A DNA stretch of 64,000 bases from Granulicatella seriolae (GTDB taxonomy: Bacteria > Bacillota > Bacilli > Lactobacillales > Aerococcaceae). Position numbers and translations under genes: made by a program. The stretch's first letter is position 1, and every line of letters begins with the position of its first letter. Shown piece after piece: positions 15,455 through 25,200 of this stretch. The notes under the pieces were generated by a model. That model worked only from the letters and a program-made list of their open reading frames with translations, was not told the origin of the DNA and ran no database searches. The DNA lies in the NCBI RefSeq assembly GCF_024543085.1, contig NZ_JANHNZ010000005.1, forward strand, positions 1 to 64,000, written 5' to 3'.

Positions 15455-16501
15455 ATGAATTTTGAAGATATTAAATTTGGTTTAGACACATTTGGGGACG
15501 TAGCTATTGATGCAGAAACAGGTGAAAAAATATCCTATGAAGAGTCCATCCGCAACATTGTTAAGGAAGGGCAGTTGGCTGAAAAAGTAGGCGTGGATAT
15601 TTTCGCTTTAGGCGAACACCATAGAGAAGAATTTTCTATCTCTAGCCCAGAGATTATTCTAGCAGCCCTTGCATCTACCACAGAAAAAATTACCTTAGGA
15701 ACTGGGGTTACCGTTTTAAGTTCTGATGACCCAATCCGTGTTTACCAACGCTTCGCTACCTTAGATGCTATCTCTAACGGCCGGGCACAAATCATGTTAG
15801 GCAGAGGGTCATTTACCGAATCATATGGGTTGTTTGGTTACGACTTAGAAGATTACAATGACCTGTTCGAAGAAAAAACAGCCTTGTTTGATAAGTTAGT
15901 GCAAGGTGGACCAATCACGTGGGAAGGGAAATTTACACCAACCCTTAATGAAATGGAAGTTTTCCCTAAAATGACTGAGCACCGCCTGGACACTCATATT
16001 GGTGTCGGTGGAACTCCCGAATCTGTCATCAGAGCAGCAAGATATGGTTACCCGTTAATGTTAGCGATTATTGGCGGACAACCAACCCGGTTCAAACCCT
16101 ACATCAACCTCTATAACCAAGCTCTTGAAAAATTCGGTCACAAAGCGCAACCAATCGGTATGCACTCATTTGGCCTTATTGCAGACGATGACGAAACAGC
16201 TATTGAAAATGCATGGAAATACATCGTTCCTTTTATGGACAAGATTGGGTTAGAACGTGGCTGGGGTCGTATGACCAAAGAACATTTTGAAGATGAAGTG
16301 GCAAGAGGTTCTTATTATGTAGGTAGTCCAGAAACAGTGGCTAGAAAAATGGTGAGAGCCATCAAAGAAATGGGTATCCAACGCTTTGACCTAGTTTACG
16401 GCATGAATGGACAAACCCAAGAAGAACGGTTCAAAACCATCGAATTATTCGGAACAAAAGTTATCCCACGTATCAAAGAATTGCTGAAAGAAGGTAACTA
16501 A
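15455..16501 (+). CDS. luciferase-like (LLM) flavin monooxygenase
   Basis: A 348-residue protein of the bacterial luciferase-like monooxygenase family, which uses reduced FMN (or F420) to oxidise small organic substrates. It opens NFEDIKFGLDTFGD; ALGEHHREEFSISSPEIILA and ITLGTGVTVLSSDDP are family blocks of the TIM barrel, followed by RAQIMLGRGSF. The substrate is unknown. GGAG at 15443-15446 fits ATG 15455; GTG 15446 overlaps it. The next gene starts one base after the stop and encodes an F420-reductase-like protein. The pair lies under a TetR-type operator. Confidence 0.9.
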   Translation: MNFEDIKFGLDTFGDVAIDAETGEKISYEESIRNIVKEGQLAEKVGVDIFALGEHHREEFSISSPEIILAALASTTEKITLGTGVTVLSSDDPIRVYQRFATLDAISNGRAQIMLGRGSFTESYGLFGYDLEDYNDLFEEKTALFDKLVQGGPITWEGKFTPTLNEMEVFPKMTEHRLDTHIGVGGTPESVIRAARYGYPLMLAIIGGQPTRFKPYINLYNQALEKFGHKAQPIGMHSFGLIADDDETAIENAWKYIVPFMDKIGLERGWGRMTKEHFEDEVARGSYYVGSPETVARKMVRAIKEMGIQRFDLVYGMNGQTQEERFKTIELFGTKVIPRIKELLKEGN

Positions 16502-16502
16502 G

Positions 16503-17153
16503 ATGATAAAACCTGTTATTGGGATTATAGGAGCTGGGAAATTAGGCATTACACTGGGTAACCTAGCAGTAGGGGGCGGCTACACGACCTATATCTCTGC
16601 TTCAGGTTCGGTTGAAAAGATACAAATGACCATCGATATTCTAGTTCCCGGAGCCTTTGTGTCCACCAATCAAGAAATCAGTGAGGTAGCGGACATCATT
16701 ATCCTAGCCCTCCCATTAAGTAAGTACAAAACGCTCAAGTCAGAACTCTTCAAAGGCAAGATTATGATTGACGCCATGAACTACTGGTGGGAAGTCGACG
16801 GTACCTCTCAAGTCTATTCCGATGCGGACTATTCGTCTTCCGAACGCGTACAAGATTATTTTACCCAAAGCAAGCTTGTCAAAGCCTTCAATCACATCGG
16901 ATACCACAACCTAGCCGATGATGCACGGTTAGATAGTAAGGAAAACAGAAAAGTAGTACTAGTCGCTGGAAATGACCAGGAAGCTGTCAAAGAGGTTGAA
17001 GCGATTATAGAACAAGTTGGCTTTGACCCCTTATCCATTGGACCCCTTAAAAATGGACGTATTCTAGAACCAGGTTTTCCACTATTTGGAGCTAGCCTGG
17101 GAATGGCTGACGTTAAAGTAGTAGTTAATGAAAGTCTAGAAAAAATACAATAA
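16503..17153 (+). CDS. NADPH-dependent F420 reductase-like protein
   Basis: A 216-residue Rossmann-fold protein. IGIIGAGKLGITLGNLA (residues 6-22) is the NADP-binding loop, and VADIIILALPL and KLVKAFNHIGYHNL are typical of the F420-dependent NADP reductase / ProC-like family. Low-GC Gram-positives are not known to make F420, so a flavin- or substrate-reducing role beside the LLM enzyme is more likely; this is inference. It is coupled to the preceding gene (one base between stop and start). Repeat copy 4 begins four bases after the stop and may end transcription. Confidence 0.85.
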   Translation: MIKPVIGIIGAGKLGITLGNLAVGGGYTTYISASGSVEKIQMTIDILVPGAFVSTNQEISEVADIIILALPLSKYKTLKSELFKGKIMIDAMNYWWEVDGTSQVYSDADYSSSERVQDYFTQSKLVKAFNHIGYHNLADDARLDSKENRKVVLVAGNDQEAVKEVEAIIEQVGFDPLSIGPLKNGRILEPGFPLFGASLGMADVKVVVNESLEKIQ

Positions 17154-17156
17154 ACT

Positions 17157-17410
17157 GCGACTGGGCAAAAGGTCTGTATCAATAAAATTTATTCCTAAAT
17201 CACAAAAGAGTTTCCTAGAACTGTATCAGAAATAAAAACGGTGGCACCGCCGTGAGCCAAGGTCTCACGACTTAGCTGTCTACGTATCTGTAATCGACTA
17301 AAGTCGACACAGCTACTGTGCGCCAGCTATGCTCATACACCGTTATTTCTGATACAGTTCTAGGAAACTCTTTTGTTTTGTCTTACAATACGAACTTTTT
17401 GCCCAGTCCC
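17157..17410 (-). repeat. 255-bp structured repeat, copy 4
   Basis: A full copy with the core reversed. Outer ends are ACTGGGCAAAAGGTC / GAACTTTTTGCCCAGT; inner arms GAGTTTCCTAGAACTGTATC / GATACAGTTCTAGGAAACTC are a third arm sequence with intact pairing. Confidence 0.9.
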
Positions 17411-17442
17411 ATTCCTAAGGATTGAGGAATTTGCTATGAGTG

Positions 17443-17517
17443 GAGTCACTAGCTCCTCTGTTGGAAATCAAAACGATAGTGTAGATTACTGGTAGAGGAG
17501 GTGGAGACTCTTTTTTG
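17443..17517 (+). terminator. possible terminator
   Basis: CTCCTCT (about 17453) pairs with AGAGGAG (about 17494), with GAGTC / GACTC outside, followed by TTTTTT. The loop is long, so confidence is low. Confidence 0.35.
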
Positions 17518-17591
17518 CTTGCTTAAAGGAGGGGTGAGGGCTAATTTGTTATAAGTCACCTTTAAATGGTTAAGCCTGAGGTGATGGTTTC

Positions 17592-17972
17592 TTATTAGAG
17601 AATAGAGGTAATCAATTGAGTTCTGGGGATAAAAGACCCCTATATTCCCGGAAAAGTTTAAAAAGTGGTTCCGTTTCTCATAAAAAAGTTCCAAAAGTTT
17701 AGAATTGAATAGGAATGGCCTGGAAACTAGTCAATTATGAGAAAAGTAGTCAAAAATAAGTAGTTTGTGGGGATAAGAAACTCTCTATTCCCTGCAAATA
17801 GTTTAAAAGTGGTTTTGTTTCTCATAAAACAAGCTATAAAGACTAAATTTGAGTAGAAATAGCTTAAGATATAGTCAATTATGAGAAAAACAGTCCAAAC
17901 TGATTGGTTTCCGGGGATAAGGAAATCTCTAATCCCCGGAAAAGTCTAAGAGGGGAGTTTATTTCTCATAAT
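17592..17972. repeat. palindrome array B, 3 units at 144-bp period
   Basis: Units lie at about 17592-17682 (worn), 17734-17828 and 17878-17972. The second and third starts are exactly 144 bp apart. Outer ends are ATTATGAGAAA and TTTCTCATAA. The inner stem of unit 3 is TTTCCGGGGAT / ATCCCCGGAAA, different in sequence from arrays A and C but perfectly paired. From 17973 to 18161 I see only A/T-rich promoter-like DNA. Confidence 0.85.
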
Positions 17973-18161
17973 TAGCTAACAACGCTTAAAGAACTGAGGG
18001 AGTGTAAATATTGGTCTATCTATATTAATAATAGTAGAATTTCCACCAAATTATGACTAAATTATCACAACAAATTAAACTTTTAACAAATCATCAATGC
18101 TAATTAACAAAAAACTAGTTTATATGATATATTGAGTAAAAACAGATTTTAGAGGTGTATT

Positions 18162-19727
18162 ATGGATAAAATACTTAATAATTCAGAAAGCATAAATATA
18201 GAAAGCAAACCGGACACTAAAGAAATAGAATTACTTGAGTTTATCGCTATCATTGAAGAACTAGTTTCGCTTGATACCATACGGAAAATAGACTACCTAA
18301 AAAACTCTCAAATTCCCATGCCGGAACCGATACAAGAGTTACCATCCAACTTGAATGCTGTTGATTATCAGTTTCAATCCATTATAAATCTTCATTTGTT
18401 AGAATTCTTAAAACGAAACCAGACAATTCTCAGTGAGTATGGGTGTGCCCAATACCAAAGAGTGTACCCCCTGTTACTGAAAAGCAAACTATCCATGGAG
18501 CATTTTAACCGGCCATATCATGACTACGTTAGGCATTTCACCACCCAGTGGAACCAAGCTATCAAAGAGAACAATATTCGTGATTTTTGCTCACAATTAG
18601 ACAAGCACAAATATTTTTTACAAGAATATTTTTCGATTCTTTACGGGAAAAAATCTATGACTCACCAAGAAGTGCTGGAACATCGTTTTGGCTCTGCCTT
18701 AACAAAGCACTATTCAAGTCAAATTCAATCCTATCGAAAAAATTACCAAAACTTTTATGGGAAATTGAAAAAAGGAGAAGATTTTTCATCAGATAGACAG
18801 TTTCTTTCAGCCTTAAGCCAATCCGAAATAGCTGAAGTTTTGGAAAATCAAATCCAATATTTCAAACAAATTTTTGCTGATTTTACGATTGAAATTGTTT
18901 TTGCGGAACACCATCTGCCATCTATTCACCAGTTGGACAAGTGCTCCTACACTATTTTTCTGCCCAAACGGTTCACATTCGCACAGCAGCTACACACACT
19001 ACTTGGTTATCTGGCTCACGTTTTTTACCCACAATATTTAGAAGTTCAAGAAAACGAGGTGCCCTTATGGATTAATGACTTGTCTAGCCAATCTAGCATC
19101 AGTTTTATGGAAGCTGTCCTAATCAATCATTTCCAGTTGTTACCTGTACTGTCTAAGGATTATTTACATCGCTTGAGCCAAGACATTTTACGTGTGTCAC
19201 AAGCAGAAACGAAACCAAAACTTACCCAGTTACAAGTAGAATTGCTAACGCAGTTTTTGTCTTTACAAAAAAATCCGCTAGACTCCACCTTGTCAAACCC
19301 TATCCAACGAATTTTAACGCTCAGTGTTGAACATAATGTCGAAGAACTATGGTTTAATGATGAAATCACCAGTCAGGAATTGGCCTACTATTTTCAAGAA
19401 GAGTTCCAAACTTTTGTGGCCAAAAAACCTAGTCATCATATGGAAGGAAGTCTGCGAATGAAGAATTGGATTACGGGGGATTTAGGAAACGCCTTTGCTA
19501 TGATGGCAGGGTTCTTGAGTATCTTTTCAAATGGCTTAATTGACTCACGTACCAATCATAATTATTCAATCTTTTTCCACCATCTCCAAACAAACACTTT
19601 ATCTGATTGGAAACCAACGAAGCTAAAAACAATTGCTGAGAGAACGGATTGCAACCATGGACAGATGGGCAGCGTCTTTTTCAGTCAAGTTTTTTCAAAA
19701 CAGTATTTGAATAGTTTTAAGAAGTAG
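18162..19727 (+). CDS. M32 carboxypeptidase-like protein, zinc site lost
   Basis: A 521-residue soluble protein. I relate it to peptidase family M32 (carboxypeptidase Taq) by a chain of aligned features. These are W130-x-x-A-I with DF and L-K (130-150); an H-rich strand leading to residue 286 (YLAHVFYPQ, where M32 has HExxHALYEQ); SSQSS (308-312, where M32 has HESQSR); and NWITGDLGNAFA (435-446, where M32 has HWSxGxFGYFP). Length fits the family. The HExxH motif is replaced by GYLAH and the third zinc ligand Glu is replaced by Ser, so it should not be an active metallopeptidase. GAGGTG precedes ATG 18162. It is monocistronic, between palindrome array B and a degenerate repeat. The family call is inference from memory of M32 patterns. 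Confidence 0.6.
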   Translation: MDKILNNSESINIESKPDTKEIELLEFIAIIEELVSLDTIRKIDYLKNSQIPMPEPIQELPSNLNAVDYQFQSIINLHLLEFLKRNQTILSEYGCAQYQRVYPLLLKSKLSMEHFNRPYHDYVRHFTTQWNQAIKENNIRDFCSQLDKHKYFLQEYFSILYGKKSMTHQEVLEHRFGSALTKHYSSQIQSYRKNYQNFYGKLKKGEDFSSDRQFLSALSQSEIAEVLENQIQYFKQIFADFTIEIVFAEHHLPSIHQLDKCSYTIFLPKRFTFAQQLHTLLGYLAHVFYPQYLEVQENEVPLWINDLSSQSSISFMEAVLINHFQLLPVLSKDYLHRLSQDILRVSQAETKPKLTQLQVELLTQFLSLQKNPLDSTLSNPIQRILTLSVEHNVEELWFNDEITSQELAYYFQEEFQTFVAKKPSHHMEGSLRMKNWITGDLGNAFAMMAGFLSIFSNGLIDSRTNHNYSIFFHHLQTNTLSDWKPTKLKTIAERTDCNHGQMGSVFFSQVFSKQYLNSFKK

Positions 19728-19755
19728 TCGGCAAGGCAAAGTGACTACACCCACT

Positions 19756-19937
19756 AAGGAACAGTATTATCCCTCTAAAGAGTTTCCGAGAAAGGCTTAG
19801 AATTGAAACAATGGTGCTACCGTGAGCCTAGGTCTCACAATCTAGCCATCTATCTGTTATAGACTAATATCGAAACAGCAACTGCACTCTAAATGTTTGT
19901 TTCTGCCCTTTTATGGAAACTCTTTTGTTTAGTATCA
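19756..19937 (-). repeat. degenerate copy of the 255-bp repeat
   Basis: AGAGTTTCCGAGAAAGGCTTAG, a core with GTGAGCCTAGGTCTCAC, and GGAAACTCTTTTGTTTAG are recognisable, but both ends and much of the core are worn. The following 19938-20321 has only a broken short frame (about 20050-20160, containing EIQKKNLKRLLTLQK) and no clear gene. Confidence 0.7.
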
Positions 19938-20321
19938 ATAGTAAAGTGAACATAAGGAATGGAGATTGAAAAAGTAGTAGATGTATTTTTTTACAAAGAT
20001 TAGTTGTGGTCCTAGTGGTTAGTCAAAATCAAAAAAGTGAAGATTAGGTACTAGACGTTGCCGAGATTCAAAAGAAAAATTTAAAGAGACTATTGACACT
20101 ACAGAAAGCTTTAGGAGAGATTTTTAGATCAAAGACCAAATGTTCAGGTGGTTAGATATTTCAGCTTGCTTAATATGAGGTGAATGAGGTAACATTAGAA
20201 TAAGTATAAGCTAGTGACTTTTCAGTTTGAAATTAGAGGAATAGTGACTAAAACATGTAATGATATTGTTAAAACCATCACCAGTCCGATAAGCAAAATG
20301 AAAATCATTTGGGAGAATAAT

Positions 20322-21824
20322 ATGAATTTTGACTTACTATTGCAAAAACTATTTTTTTTAACACGCGTGAAAGTTGGAGACATCGCAAAAACACTAAAAT
20401 ACGACCGGACAATTGTGTCCAAATGGAAAAATGGTCGACGTATCCCTTCTGAGAAGAATAGTAGCTATATTTTTTCGGTAATGGCACAAGTATTTGCGGA
20501 AGCGATAATAGACAACGGTTTAGAGGATAATCTACTAGCTTTGTGTCAAATTAAGGTTCCTTTAAGAAACCAAGCTGAGGTTCAACGTACGATCGTTGGG
20601 CTTTTTGAGAGATCATATTACCAATCACAGTCACAGTTTGTACTGGAGAATGAAAAACAAGTAAAAGATTCTGAAGAGGAGAGCAATGGTGAAACAAGGA
20701 TTATAATGGATCTCAATCAAATGAGAGAAACTCTTTATGCAGATTTTACAAAGCTACTTGCCTCAACTTCAAAAGATTTAAATATCTATTCCACCATTTC
20801 CGTAAATGATTTGGTATTTTTAATGAATAAGTTTGTTAGTAAGATTAATTTTGTTGAAAAACGTACGATTACCTTTCATATTGCAATCGATAAACAGCAG
20901 TTGATGCAAATGAAAGAGAATGATTTTTATGTTTTTGCCGTAGAATTTCTAAAAAGCTCTTATTTTGAAATAAAAGCATATATCTATGAAGATATGTTTC
21001 TAGATGAATTTCTGTATTTCAAGGATGTTGCATTAGGTTGGCTAACCTATTCAAAAACAGGTTTATTTTCGTTAAATATCACTACGTTGAAAGACCAGTA
21101 TGATCTGATTTTCAAGAAGAACTCTAAAATTTTTGACGATAAATTCCAGATCGTTAAGCAATCATTTATGGCCCCAGATGATAATGAATGGAGTAAAGAA
21201 ACTCCAAAAGGGATCAAAATAATATTCTCGGGATTTTTTAGTTCTTACTTTTTTCCAAGTGATTTTGCAACGAATTTTCTAACAAGAGATATCAGTCTCA
21301 TAGATGCAAGTTACGAAGAGTTTGAAAAGATTTTTTTCAAAAATGAAATCTATGCTATTATCACTAAAACAGCTGTGAAACATTTTATTAAAACCGGACG
21401 CATCCAAGTTGGCGGTAAAATGGTAGTCTTACCAATGAAATACCGTATCTATATTTTGAAACGTGCTTTAATAGTGCTTTCTGCTAAGCCGAAAGTTAAC
21501 ATTTATTTGTTAGATGATGAAAATGATTTGGGCATTAATGAGATAAATGTTTCTTTTTTGATGACAGATGAATCATTGTCCTTCTTTAAAGATCTAGAAA
21601 CTGCATCGAATCCTAGTGGGAAACGCTATGCAATTGTTCAACCAGAACTGGTAGATGCATTCTTAGACATCGTTCCAAATATTATACATCAGCTTGAACC
21701 ATTTAGGTTGCGTACTAACGAGTTAGTGATTCTTGGACATATTATTAAATGGTTAGAAAATGTCCCAGAATCAGTTGCAACTAAATTATTTAATACGTTT
21801 TTTGAAAATCTCTTCCGAAAATGA
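20322..21824 (+). CDS. large HTH-type regulator
   Basis: A 500-residue protein. The N-terminus holds a helix-turn-helix of Cro/XRE character (KVGDIAKTLKYDRTIVSKWK, about residues 14-33, followed by NGRRIPS). The remaining ~420 residues have no motif I recognise; they are rich in Phe, Lys and Asp and resemble a large sensing or oligomerisation domain. The ribosome site GGGAGA precedes ATG 20322; the in-frame ATG at 20214 has none. It is followed by a terminator and then by the adhesin gene, so it may control the adhesin, but this rests on position alone. Confidence 0.65.
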   Translation: MNFDLLLQKLFFLTRVKVGDIAKTLKYDRTIVSKWKNGRRIPSEKNSSYIFSVMAQVFAEAIIDNGLEDNLLALCQIKVPLRNQAEVQRTIVGLFERSYYQSQSQFVLENEKQVKDSEEESNGETRIIMDLNQMRETLYADFTKLLASTSKDLNIYSTISVNDLVFLMNKFVSKINFVEKRTITFHIAIDKQQLMQMKENDFYVFAVEFLKSSYFEIKAYIYEDMFLDEFLYFKDVALGWLTYSKTGLFSLNITTLKDQYDLIFKKNSKIFDDKFQIVKQSFMAPDDNEWSKETPKGIKIIFSGFFSSYFFPSDFATNFLTRDISLIDASYEEFEKIFFKNEIYAIITKTAVKHFIKTGRIQVGGKMVVLPMKYRIYILKRALIVLSAKPKVNIYLLDDENDLGINEINVSFLMTDESLSFFKDLETASNPSGKRYAIVQPELVDAFLDIVPNIIHQLEPFRLRTNELVILGHIIKWLENVPESVATKLFNTFFENLFRK

Positions 21825-21960
21825 CTAGAGGCTGTAGAGGTAATTTTATTTTATAAGGCAACTTTCTTAAGGCCTCTTACAAACTTGATTCCGTTATAAA
21901 GCTAACGCCTACAATAATTTTTTGGCTAATATACAAGTAATTAAGTAGCCAATAACTACA

Positions 21961-22010
21961 AAATGCACTATCGAAAGTGACCTTATGGGCTTGCGGTAGT
22001 GCATTTTTTA
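21961..22010 (+). terminator. terminator after the regulator
   Basis: AAATGCACTA pairs with TAGTGCATTT and is followed by TTTT. It separates the regulator from the adhesin gene. The stretch 22011-22203 should hold the adhesin promoter; I see TATAGTATA near 22118 but no convincing -35. Confidence 0.85.
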
Positions 22011-22203
22011 TTTAGTTAGTCAGGATTGGAAATTTGTCTTATTAATGACATAAAGTGTGACATGTGACAAAAATATGGGTTTGGGCTGAAATATTTCTAA
22101 GAATAAGGCATATTTGATATAGTATAGGTATAAGCATCTATATTGATGCGTAATACAAACGTATTATGGAGATTTTTATAACAAAAAGAAAGGGGATCAG
22201 AAT

Positions 22204-25200
22204 ATGGGTAGGAAATGGTGGAATAAATTAGGAGTACTTTTGACAATTGCTTTGATGACAACTAATACAATGTTGCCAGCAAGTTCCGTATTTGCAAATG
22301 ATTCTATCGATTCATCAAGTGTCGTTACGCCTTCTAACACAGAATTGACCAGTGAGATTCAAACAGAAAGCAGCAATAGTTCGACTCAAAATTCTCTCAA
22401 TGTAACCGATCAAAATGTATCTGAGAAAGAAAGTTCAATAACAACAGAGGAGCAGGCACAAGCACCTCCTGTCACCCCTGCTTCAGAGCAAGCAGCAAGT
22501 AGTTCAATTGATTCAAGGACACGTGTTGTTGAGACCGAAACAACCGTTACAAGTGAGACTAGTGCTCCATCGGCGTCTAGTCCAACGGAAGAAAAGAAGG
22601 TTGAAAAAGCTAGTCTTCTACGAGCGGGCGAACCCGTTCAATATACAGACCTAATTACTAGTCTAGCCATTAAAAGTGCTTCAAATGACCAAGATATCAC
22701 AGCATCTACGACAGGTTCCTTTTTTAGGTTATTAGGACACTATGACGCATCTAAATATGGTGACGCCTTAAAAGAAGGAGATTTTTTTGAAGTCAAGATT
22801 CCAGCAGAGATTGAATTAACAGCAACCACTAAACCAGTAGTCAACCCGGACAATCCGAATGAAACATTTGGAACCATGACAGTAGTTCCAGACGCTAGTG
22901 GCAAGGGTGGAATACTAAGAATTGTCTTCAATAAAACGGTTGAAGGGCGTTTAAATGTTAAAGGGCTATTTAACATTCAAGCTACTCTCGACTTGACTAG
23001 TGTAAATGTTGGCGAAACAGCTACGATTAAAATTGAGGACTTTGAATTCAAGATTCTAAGAAACGCTGTTACTAGTGACCAAATTGTTGAAAATGAACTC
23101 CTCTATAAAAATGGTGGTAGTCTTCCTACAAAACCATATATGTTTTACAACCTACGTATTAATAGAATGGCTAGAAACTTGACGGGACCTGTGGTTATCT
23201 CTGATGAGATTGACACCAGTAAGACTTTAGTGCAATACATCCCTGACTCGTTCATCTTACGGGAAGTAAAGTTTGATAGTCCAGATTCAGCAAACATAAC
23301 CAGCTATAAAGACTTAGGTAGGGTTGATTTGTCTGATAAGTTAGTGATTGCACAAGATGGTATGTCCTTTAAGATAACTTTAACGAATGTTGGAACGAAA
23401 TCCTATATTTTAGATTATCACACGACGACAACAGGTGATAATACCGAAGTAAGAAATACAGTAAGAATTTCTGAAAATAATATCGATTTAATTCCTTTCA
23501 CCAAAATTGGAAATACCATAGTTACAAGAAACTACCATAGTATTTCGAGGAATGCGGTTCAATTAGAGGGCGCTACTGGCCAAGGTGATTTGGCAGGTAA
23601 AATCCGTGTCACAAAACTGGATGACTTAAACAAATCAATTCCTATCGAAGGGGTTAAATTCACGGTTACAAGCCAAACAGATCCAACAATTACGCACACT
23701 ATCGTAACAGACGCACAAGGCTATGCTATTACACCAGCTTTACCAAATGGAAAATATATTTTAAAAGAAGTAGAGACCAAATCATGGTACATCCTTGACG
23801 GAACAGAACATGTTTTGACAGTTGACTCAGCAAAACCGACCTTAATTAATGTCTTCAACAAACGGGTTGAAACGTCTTATGAGACTAAAAAAGTTTGGAA
23901 TGGTGGACAAGAGCAAGATCGTCCAACGGTTTACTTCCAACTAATGAGCAAAGAAAAAGGTTCTACTGCTAATCCAACGCCAGTAGCAAACCAACGTCAA
24001 GAAGTAGCTAAAACGAACGCTACCTATACCTTCAATAATCTTCCAAAATATACAGCTCAAGGAATTGAGATTGATTACAGTGTGATCGAAGTGGATGCGG
24101 ATGGCAATAATCTAGTAGGAACGACTTACGATAATTATGCCGTTACAGAAGGTAAAGACTCATATGGAGCGATTATTACAAACACCTTCGTATCACCAAA
24201 AACAGACTTCACCGTTGAAAAAGTTTGGACGGGTGGGCCTGAAACTAGACCAGAAATCCAAGTTCAACTCTTTAGAAACGGGCAAGCATTCGGTAACCCA
24301 GTAAGCATGCCGAACGGAACAACAAGTTACACATGGACAGATTTAGACGCTCAAGATGTTGATGGCGTCCCATATGTTTACACTGTCGATGAAGTAGCTG
24401 TACCTGAAAATTATACTAAAGTCGTCAAAGACCGCACCATTACCAATACCTATGTATCACCAAAAACAGAGTATACAGGTAAGAAAAATTGGGTGGGTGG
24501 ACCGGTAGCTAAACCAGATATTCAGCTCCAACTCTTCAGAGATGGCGTCGCTTTAGGTGCCCCAGTAACGCTACCAAATGGCACTCTTGAATATACTTGG
24601 ACCAATCTAGATAAAACGGATGCCAACGGGAAAGACTATGTCTACACGGTTGATGAAGTGGCTGTACCAAGTGACTATACAAAAACTATCAATGGCAATA
24701 CCGTTGTCAACAAATACGTTAGTCCAAAAACTGAAGTGACTGTGACCAAGATGTGGGTGGGCGGACCAGCAACGAAGCCAGAGATTCAAGTTCAACTCTT
24801 TAGGGATGGACAAGCTTTTGGTAACCCAGTAACTTTGCCAAGTGGAACTACAAGTTATACCTGGACCGATTTAGATCAAAATGACAAAGATGGTAAAGCC
24901 TATGTTTATACCGTCGATGAGGTGGCAACACCAAGTAATTACGTGAAAAGAAATGATGGAAATACTATCACAAACATCTATGTACCGGGCGTTGTCAGTT
25001 TTACCGTGACGAAGAAATGGGTAGGGGGAGATAGCAAAAACCGTCCAGATGTTAAATTCCAACTCTTACAAGACGGAAAAGTCTTTGGCGACCCACTAAC
25101 TTTAGCTGCAGGAAATACTACACTTTCATGGAATAGCTTGCCAGCAACCTCTATCGATGGCAAGGCCTACACCTATTCTGTACAAGAGTTACCAACTGCC

